A program made the translations under genes and the position numbers. A DNA stretch of 42,192 nucleotides from a virus, in the IMG/VR virus record IMGVR_UViG_3300042731_004325, positions 1 to 42,192 of that record; one strand, given 5' to 3'. Position 1 is the stretch's first letter, and every line of letters begins with the position of its first letter. The notes under the pieces were generated by a model. That model ran no database searches. It was not told the DNA's origin and saw only the letters and a program-made list of their open reading frames with translations. This document shows positions 38,312 through 42,192 of the stretch, in pieces.

Positions 38312-38709
38312 AATTTTCAAAGAGAAGTTTAAATAACTTATCACGGGTAGACGCGAATTTAAGGCTTGTTTTTGAAACGGCAATAGAAACAAGCCCTTAT
38401 GACTTTGCGATCACGCACGGTCACAGGTCGCCTGAACAGCAAAGAAAGCTTTATGATCAAGGGCGAACGTTTCCTGGAAAAGTGGTAACTAACTGTGACG
38501 GTTACATAAAAAAGAGTAAACATAATTATTTGCCTTCCAAAGCGGTTGACATAGCAATTTTTGTTGAAGGAAAACTGACATGGGAAGCGAAGTATTACAA
38601 AGCAGTAGCGGCGCATATTTCCTTAATAGCTTATGAACTTAACGTAAAAGTTACGTGGGGCGGTAACTGGAAAACGTTTAAGGATTATCCACATTTTGAA
38701 ATTGAATAA
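38308..38709 (+). CDS. Endolysin, L-alanyl-D-glutamate peptidase (M15 family)
   Basis: A 133-aa M15_4-type peptidase with the zinc and catalytic set in order: RSPEQQRKLYDQGRT (about 40-54), the first ligand in SKHNYLPSKAVDIAIF with His72 and Asp81, and the last His in PHFEIE (His129). It cleaves the peptide stem of peptidoglycan. There is no signal peptide, so it needs a holin. Its place between two small membrane proteins completes a lysis cassette. Confidence 0.85.
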   Translation: MKFSKRSLNNLSRVDANLRLVFETAIETSPYDFAITHGHRSPEQQRKLYDQGRTFPGKVVTNCDGYIKKSKHNYLPSKAVDIAIFVEGKLTWEAKYYKAVAAHISLIAYELNVKVTWGGNWKTFKDYPHFEIE

Positions 38710-38710
38710 A

Positions 38711-39214
38711 ATGAAAACAAAACACCTACTAATAGCGACAATGGCCTACGTGGTTTTTTTTCTTGCATATGTAGTAAACCAATACGGATGGCTGCCTTCG
38801 ATAAGCAAGTCATCTGACTATCTTACAACGGATGGAAAAGAATGGATGTTCTTTTTATTTGTTTGGTTGTTGGGCTTTTCATTTGCGTGGGCTTCAAAAT
38901 CTATGCTTGGGACTTTTGCTTGTGCATTGCTCCCGATTATAGGCACGCTGACAGGATGGAACCCTGAGATTATGAACGATAAATGGGAATTTGGGCTGCA
39001 TATATTTTGCACCGTTTCAGCAATCGTTTTGATCATGGCTGATATGGTAAGAAAAAAACCTGTACCAGGCCTGCCGATGGTAATTATATTTTTTATATTT
39101 TCGTTAGTGGCGTTGTTAGAAATTAAAAATTATACTTATTGGATTGAAGTAGCTGCAATATTAATAACATTTATATTTTATATATCAATCAGGGGTAAAA
39201 AAAATAAAGACTAA
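38711..39214 (+). CDS. Multi-span membrane protein, candidate holin, 167 aa
   Basis: The ATG at 38711, right after the endolysin stop, is preferred over an in-frame TTG at 38696. About five or six membrane spans are visible (LLIATMAYVVFFLAYVV, WMFFLFVWLLGFSFAWAS, FGLHIFCTVSAIVLIMADMV, MVIIFFIFSLVALLEI, WIEVAAILITFIFYISI) with a basic tail. It is larger than classic holins, so a holin role is possible rather than certain. Confidence 0.5.
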   Translation: MKTKHLLIATMAYVVFFLAYVVNQYGWLPSISKSSDYLTTDGKEWMFFLFVWLLGFSFAWASKSMLGTFACALLPIIGTLTGWNPEIMNDKWEFGLHIFCTVSAIVLIMADMVRKKPVPGLPMVIIFFIFSLVALLEIKNYTYWIEVAAILITFIFYISIRGKKNKD

Positions 39215-39235
39215 TAATTTAACAACATTTTAAAT

Positions 39236-39577
39236 ATGAAACTAACAGCAATTTTAACAGGCATCGGGCTTTTTTTAGGAAAAGCCTGGAAAATTATCAA
39301 GGCAACAACAAAGTTGAAAGCTTTGAAAAAAGAGATCATTGAAGCTTACGAAGAAAGCGAAAAGGCTTATAAACAAGCTTCTGAGACACTGAAAAAAATA
39401 CAGGGATATTTTAAAGAAGATTCGGACGGCGGAAAAAAACTGACTACAAAAGAAGTGGCGGAAGCTACTAAGCTATTAAGTGAACTTGGCACACAGTTTA
39501 AAAAAGCAACAAAAGAAGTTTTAGAAGCAAAGGAAGAAATTAAAAAAGTCATAGATTCGTTCAAGTCTAAAAAGTAG
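39236..39577 (+). CDS. Membrane-associated coiled-coil protein, 113 aa
   Basis: A short N-terminal hydrophobic segment (LTAILTGIGLFLGKAWKII) is followed by long Lys/Glu-rich coiled coils (KALKKEIIEAYEESEKAYKQ, then EVLEAKEEIKKVIDSF). Such layouts occur in spanin or tail-lysis accessory proteins. It is the last gene before the terminator. Confidence 0.5.
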   Translation: MKLTAILTGIGLFLGKAWKIIKATTKLKALKKEIIEAYEESEKAYKQASETLKKIQGYFKEDSDGGKKLTTKEVAEATKLLSELGTQFKKATKEVLEAKEEIKKVIDSFKSKK

Positions 39578-39611
39578 GTTAGTTAGTAAGTTTTTTTCAT
39601 TGTTTCTGTTA

Positions 39612-39639
39612 AAGCCCCGATTTTTTCGGGGTTTTTTTT
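39612..39639 (+). terminator. Terminator ending the late operon
   Basis: CCCCGA (39615-39620) and TCGGGG (39626-39631) form a perfect hairpin with a short T-rich loop, followed by eight T. It closes the lysis region before the accessory array. Confidence 0.85.
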
Positions 39640-39643
39640 GTTT

Positions 39644-39672
39644 TATAACACCGTGTTATATGCTTGGCGTAA
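39644..39672 (+). promoter_or_regulatory. Palindrome ATAACAC-C-GTGTTAT, operator-like
   Basis: The 15-bp perfect palindrome (39645-39659) contains TAACA-CCG-TGTTA, the same half-sites and spacing as at the promoters at 498, 4231, 6066, 13644, 14280 and 41101. It is followed by TATGCTTG, a weak -7-like box. It could be a promoter-operator for the short downstream gene. Confidence 0.45.
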
Positions 39673-39734
39673 AATTTTCACTGGCCCCAGATTGAAAAAC
39701 AAAAAAATTAATTTTTATTATGGGAGGTGAAAAA

Positions 39735-39827
39735 ATGACGTTTTTTAAGCATAAAAAATTAACTAAAAATACAAAATCTTTTGAAAAGCCTATAAACACT
39801 ATGAAAAATAATTACGATTTTTATTGA
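39735..39827 (+). CDS. Short basic ORF, 30 aa, tentative
   Basis: GGGAGGTG lies 6 bp before this ATG, a strong RBS, giving a 30-aa product starting MTFFKHKKLTKNTKSFEKPI. An in-frame ATG at 39720 would add five residues. No family recognised; the strong RBS is the main reason to list it. Confidence 0.35.
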   Translation: MTFFKHKKLTKNTKSFEKPINTMKNNYDFY

Positions 39828-39834
39828 ATATATT

Positions 39835-39880
39835 GTATTTGTATTGTAACTTTATTGTGGTTCTTTCGTATAATTAATAA
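39835..39880 (+). promoter_or_regulatory. Promoter-like region with CGTATAAT
   Basis: TTGTATTGTAAC and TTCTTTCGTATAAT (CGTATAAT at 39867-39874) precede the gene at 39903. The CGTATAAT motif is shared with the promoter cassettes, but there is no palindrome and the -7 box is imperfect. Confidence 0.35.
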
Positions 39881-39902
39881 AAACAATTTAATACTTAAAA
39901 TT

Positions 39903-40133
39903 ATGAAAACTTATATGAATCTTCAAATTGAAACAAAAAACGAAGCAAGAAAAGGTGATGTTGAAAATGCTTATAATATAGCAATAAATCATTCAACAAT
40001 TAATGATTTTATGAAAAGTTTACAATTAAATATCGGTGCATCTAAAGTTGGTAGAGGAGGAAATCATATTTGGATAATGGATACGATTACAAATGAAAGA
40101 TTAGCAATTATTAATAATTTATTTGAGTGTTAA
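39903..40133 (+). CDS. Hypothetical 76-aa protein
   Basis: The ATG at 39903 is preferred over an in-frame start at 39855. The sequence MKTYMNLQIETKNEARKGDV, then NDFMKSLQLNIGASKVGRGG, shows no family I recognise. Its stop overlaps the next start (TAATG), so it is coupled to the ribbon-helix-helix gene. Confidence 0.5.
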   Translation: MKTYMNLQIETKNEARKGDVENAYNIAINHSTINDFMKSLQLNIGASKVGRGGNHIWIMDTITNERLAIINNLFEC

Positions 40134-40306
40134 TGAAAAAAAATTACACATTCAGCTTAGATGCTGAATTTATAGAAAAAGCAAAGCGGGCTGTTGAAAA
40201 CGATAGCCTGCTTACATATAGCAGCTTTAACCATTTTGTTGAAGTTGCTTTGAGAAAAGAGATTCAAATTGCTTTGAAAAAGCAAAAGCGGGCTGGCAAA
40301 AATTAA
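40133..40306 (+). CDS. Ribbon-helix-helix-like protein, 57 aa
   Basis: MKKNYTFSLDAEFIEKAKRA has the strand-helix start of Arc/CopG proteins. A later SSFNHFVEVALRKEIQIALK forms the second helix, and the C-terminus is basic. Such proteins dimerise and bind palindromic operators, so it may read the TAACA-N3-TGTTA or GGTGAT-ATCACC sites in this genome. That link is untested. Confidence 0.55.
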   Translation: MKKNYTFSLDAEFIEKAKRAVENDSLLTYSSFNHFVEVALRKEIQIALKKQKRAGKN

Positions 40307-40473
40307 TTTTTTCATCGCATACCAAAGAGCCTTGATTAAATGAACTGACCCAGCCTTGCATATAACGGTTTGGCTATGAGTAGTAGCGGTTTGATATGCA
40401 CAAACTTTCAAATCACGAAACTTTATCGTATATTCGTCGTATAATTAATTGTAGAACTAAAACATAAAGACAA
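40307..40473 (+). promoter_or_regulatory. Noncoding region with dispersed repeat, orphan box and promoter
   Basis: It contains a second copy of the short repeat at 424-454 (40320-40353), the element CCTTGCATATAACGG (40354-40368, also at 3222) and TTTGGCTATGAG beyond it, which resembles a left arm. Nearer the next gene is CGTATAAT (40438-40445), as in other promoters. The rest shows no gene. Confidence 0.4.
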
Positions 40474-40923
40474 ATGGAAACACATTTTAAGTACAATGAT
40501 GGCGGTCGCTCCAATTACTTTAAGGGTAAAGGCGGTGATTGTGTAACAAGAGCAATTTCAATAGTTACTGAAAAAGACTACAAAGATGTTTATGATGCTT
40601 TGGCAGAAGGAAATGCAACGCAGCGAAAAGGTAAAAGAGAGGGAAGTAAGACAGGAAAGCGAACGGCTTTAAGAGGTATAAACACCAAGCGAAAATGGTT
40701 TCAAGATTTAATGAGGTCTTGGGGTTTTGAGTGGATACCAACTATGCAAATTGGACAGGGTTGCAAAACACATCTACGAGCAGATGAATTACCGAGCGGA
40801 AAAATTATAGCATCTGTTTCAAAACACTATACTGCTGTTATTGACGGAGTGATTAACGATACGTATGACTGTTCGAGAAACGGAAATAGATGTGTTTATG
40901 GATATTGGAAATATAACGGGTAA
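40474..40923 (+). CDS. Papain-like cysteine-protease-fold protein, 149 aa
   Basis: GGDCVTRAISIVTEKDYKDV (20-39) carries a Cys at the start of a helix. SVSKHYTAVIDGVINDTYDC (115-134) supplies a His-beta-hairpin and Asp/Asn. This Cys-His layout is that of a small papain-like fold, found widely in plasmid and phage proteins of unknown function with a conserved TMxIGQGCKTHLRADELPSG-type core (here from about residue 90). Peptidase activity is inferred. Confidence 0.55.
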   Translation: METHFKYNDGGRSNYFKGKGGDCVTRAISIVTEKDYKDVYDALAEGNATQRKGKREGSKTGKRTALRGINTKRKWFQDLMRSWGFEWIPTMQIGQGCKTHLRADELPSGKIIASVSKHYTAVIDGVINDTYDCSRNGNRCVYGYWKYNG

Positions 40924-41072
40924 TGAAAAGAATTGAAATACATCTAACAGAAAAAGAAACCGAAGCACTTGACCAAATTGCAAGTGCTGATGGTAGAAGC
41001 AGAAAAAACTTATGTGAAACTGAAATTCGTAAGTTAATTGAGCGTTGGCAAAAAACTATAAAAAAACGGTGA
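40923..41072 (+). CDS. Ribbon-helix-helix protein, 49 aa
   Basis: MKRIEIHLTEKETEALDQIA, then GRSRKNLCETEIRKLIERWQ, is a compact ribbon-helix-helix domain of the Arc/MetJ type. Its start overlaps the previous stop (TAATG) and its own stop codon lies inside the palindrome of promoter cassette D (41068-41083), so it may bind that operator and regulate it. This is inference from position. Confidence 0.65.
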   Translation: MKRIEIHLTEKETEALDQIASADGRSRKNLCETEIRKLIERWQKTIKKR

Positions 41073-41155
41073 TATTCATCACCTTTTGCTTAAATATTCG
41101 TAACAAAGTGTTATCTTTAACGTATAATTAAATAAACAAACAAAAACATAGCAAG
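41064..41155 (+). promoter_or_regulatory. Promoter cassette D
   Basis: GGTGATATTCATCACC (41068-41083), TTTTG, TAACA-AAG-TGTTA (41101-41113), TATCTTTA and CGTATAAT precede the ATG at 41156. It is nearly identical to copies A-C. The palindrome overlaps the end of the ribbon-helix-helix gene. Confidence 0.65.
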
Positions 41156-41383
41156 ATGAAAACACGAGAAATAAAGAAAGTTTGGAAACAATTTGATGAA
41201 AATAGAATAGTTGTAGGAATACACGCTTATGGTAAAAATGACAAAGAATTGTTTAGTTATTCAAACAAAAATGGAATTTCAGATAATGAAACAGCAATGC
41301 AATTATATAACTTGATTGCACGAAAGAACACATCATTTAAACTTGGTTTTAACAATTCTTATAACGCATATTTTAGAAGATAA
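41156..41383 (+). CDS. Hypothetical 75-aa protein
   Basis: No family recognised. A basic mixed-fold protein starting MKTREIKKVWKQFDENRIVV with a C-terminal FKLGFNNSYNAYFRR. It is driven by cassette D and followed by a G+C-rich hairpin region similar to that after the gene at 13698. Confidence 0.5.
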   Translation: MKTREIKKVWKQFDENRIVVGIHAYGKNDKELFSYSNKNGISDNETAMQLYNLIARKNTSFKLGFNNSYNAYFRR

Positions 41384-41399
41384 TGAGAAAACTATTTTA

Positions 41400-41476
41400 T
41401 AACCCTGCCGGTTTTCTGCGAATGGCCAGCAGGTGCGCTCGGTACTGAAATAAATGCCGGGCTTTCGCAGTAGATA
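41400..41476 (+). terminator. G+C-rich terminator-like region
   Basis: CCTGC at 41402 pairs with GCAGG near 41430, and a later ACTGAAATAAATGCCGGGC stretch resembles the terminator loop at 14055-14072. A clean T-run is lacking, so termination is uncertain. Confidence 0.4.
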
Positions 41477-41504
41477 ACATTATGTTTAATTAAAATTCGC
41501 AGTT

Positions 41505-41732
41505 ATGAAAAAAGCAATCTTTATTATTTTAACAATAATTACACTTGCATCATGCGGTGTAAGCAATCCGACTTATTTGTACAAGTTCGAGCCTTATGTA
41601 GTCATTGAAGATGACAGTTTTTATGCAAAATGTAAAGGAAAGGATGGAAAGATACTCGAAGTAAGGAATTTCGATGTTCATATTAATGATACTATTTATA
41701 GTATGCAGCCAATTCCGGTTAAGCCTTTTTAG
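41505..41732 (+). CDS. Small lipoprotein, 75 aa
   Basis: MKKAIFIILTIITLASCGVS is a signal peptide with lipobox LASC, so Cys17 would be lipid-modified. The mature part is short and beta-like (LYKFEPYVVIEDDSFYAKCK). It is a second lipoprotein besides the one at 27297, again a candidate moron. Function unknown. Confidence 0.55.
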   Translation: MKKAIFIILTIITLASCGVSNPTYLYKFEPYVVIEDDSFYAKCKGKDGKILEVRNFDVHINDTIYSMQPIPVKPF

Positions 41733-41751
41733 TTTTTTCATGGGTGATTAT

Positions 41752-41781
41752 AGCCCGCACATCTTCGGATTGCGGGCTTTT
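41752..41781 (+). terminator. Terminator with UUCG loop
   Basis: GCCCGCA (41753-41759) pairs with TGCGGGC (41771-41777), enclosing ATC-TTCG-GAT, followed by TTTT. It ends the lipoprotein unit. Confidence 0.85.
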
Positions 41782-41866
41782 AGTAGTAGAAAGTGACGAA
41801 TATCAACGATAAAACGTAAAAGTATATGAGATGTACGGCATTTATTGTTAAACTAAAATAAAAATT

Positions 41867-42028
41867 ATGATTAATCCAGTAACATTAAGAGATTCAAATG
41901 GTAGAGAAACAGGTTATGTCTGCGGAAGATGTAGGCGAGTTGTACAAGCTATGTGGGGTAATATATGCAATTTATGTAGAGAAGAAGATCGAAAGCATGA
42001 TGAGCTTATACGAGCCCTTCGAAAATAA
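41867..42028 (+). CDS. Zinc-ribbon microprotein, 53 aa
   Basis: MINPVTLRDSNGRETGYVCG contains the first knuckle CGRC and a later CNLC (34-37), separated by RRVVQAMWGNI. Two CxxC pairs define a zinc ribbon. The C-terminus is a charged helix (EEDRKHDELIRALRK). Likely nucleic-acid or protein binding; target unknown. An A-rich leader precedes the ATG. Confidence 0.6.
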   Translation: MINPVTLRDSNGRETGYVCGRCRRVVQAMWGNICNLCREEDRKHDELIRALRK

Positions 42029-42069
42029 TTTTTATCCTCCTTAAAATAATTGATTAAATAACTTAGACG

Positions 42070-42107
42070 CACGACAGCCATGTTTTATGATTTGCTGTTA
42101 GGCATCT
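42070..42107 (+). other. Right arm of an attC-like site before the end-duplicated cassette
   Basis: GCCATGTTTTATGATTTGCT then GTTAGGC (42098-42104) is the right-arm form seen at 1017 and 2951. No matching left arm was found upstream within the window. It lies exactly where the second copy of the end-duplicated gene begins, in place of the GTTGTGC found before the first copy. Confidence 0.45.
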
Positions 42108-42192
42108 GTAAAAATTACGGATATGAAGCTAAGCGATAAATTAAAGCAATTACAACAAGAAGCAGAAAACGATGAGTTAACGAGCGATGGCA
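42102..42192 (+). repeat. End duplication, right copy (matches 53-143)
   Basis: 90 of 91 positions match the left copy; the difference is T at 42122 against C at 73. The match ends abruptly upstream of 42102, at GTT plus two differing bases. Confidence 0.85.
42123..42192 (+). CDS. Partial copy of the 79-aa cassette gene (runs off the end)
   Basis: The 70 visible coding bases are identical to 74-143 and encode MKLSDKLKQLQQEAENDELT and onward. The rest is cut off by the window end. If the genome is circular this is the same gene as at 74. Confidence 0.6.
   Translation, partial: MKLSDKLKQLQQEAENDELTSDG

Overview
The window looks like nearly all of a tailed dsDNA phage genome infecting a member of the Bacteroidota. 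The evidence is an A+T-rich sequence, every supported gene on the + strand, a complete terminase-portal-capsid-tail-lysis set, lipoprotein and Sec signals, and promoters of the Bacteroidota type (TTTG, about 19 bp, TAnnTTTG; the clearest is just before the terminase at 17144-17174). The first gene recurs at the end: 53-143 and 42102-42192 match at 90 of 91 positions. The molecule is therefore probably circular or circularly permuted, with the contig broken inside a variable accessory region. No integrase, transposase, CRISPR array, rRNA or tRNA was seen.

Layout. (1) 1-4190, continued by about 39640-42192: an accessory array of small orphan genes. Many are separated by imperfect inverted-repeat sites that resemble integron attC sites (RYYYAAC left box, long stem, GTTRRRY right box). 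(2) 4285-8279: early genes. These include a single-strand annealing protein (5357), a PD-(D/E)XK exonuclease of RecE type (6332), an HNH nuclease (7774) and several small zinc-ribbon or HTH proteins. (3) 8313-13565: replication and DNA modification. A primase-helicase (prim-pol plus DUF3987) is followed by a dense iteron cluster (10584-10842) that may be the origin or an operator, then a TET-associated-type glycosyltransferase (11247), an SNF2-like helicase (12101) and a VRR-NUC nuclease (13332). (4) 13698-17031: middle accessory genes, a structured RNA leader (about 14304-14454), a protein of about 35 hexapeptide repeats (15170) and a protein with an SSB-like acidic tip (16349). (5) 17179-38021: late genes. 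Terminase is followed by tail genes, fibre, tape measure, a lipoprotein moron (27297), then protease-scaffold, major capsid, tail tube, portal, connector and receptor-binding candidates. (6) 38072-39577: lysis genes with an M15 L-alanyl-D-glutamate peptidase, ended by a terminator.

Regulation appears shared. A nearly identical promoter cassette of about 90 bp occurs at four loci (457, 4191, 13607, 41064). A palindrome TAACA-N3-TGTTA occurs at or beside at least seven promoters or intergenic sites. Two small ribbon-helix-helix proteins (40133, 40923) are candidate regulators.

The most unusual part is the attC-like array. Five sites have long stems whose only irregularities in the main arm are two G.T pairs 5-6 bases apart, at nearly the same distance from the left box, always with G on the 5' arm. 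One such site is split around a whole gene, one lies inside an annotated-length ORF, and the two copies of the end-duplicated cassette have different upstream sequences that diverge at the GTT box. Together these suggest a phage-borne, integrase-less cassette array. This is inferred from sequence pattern only and has not been tested by a search or by folding software.
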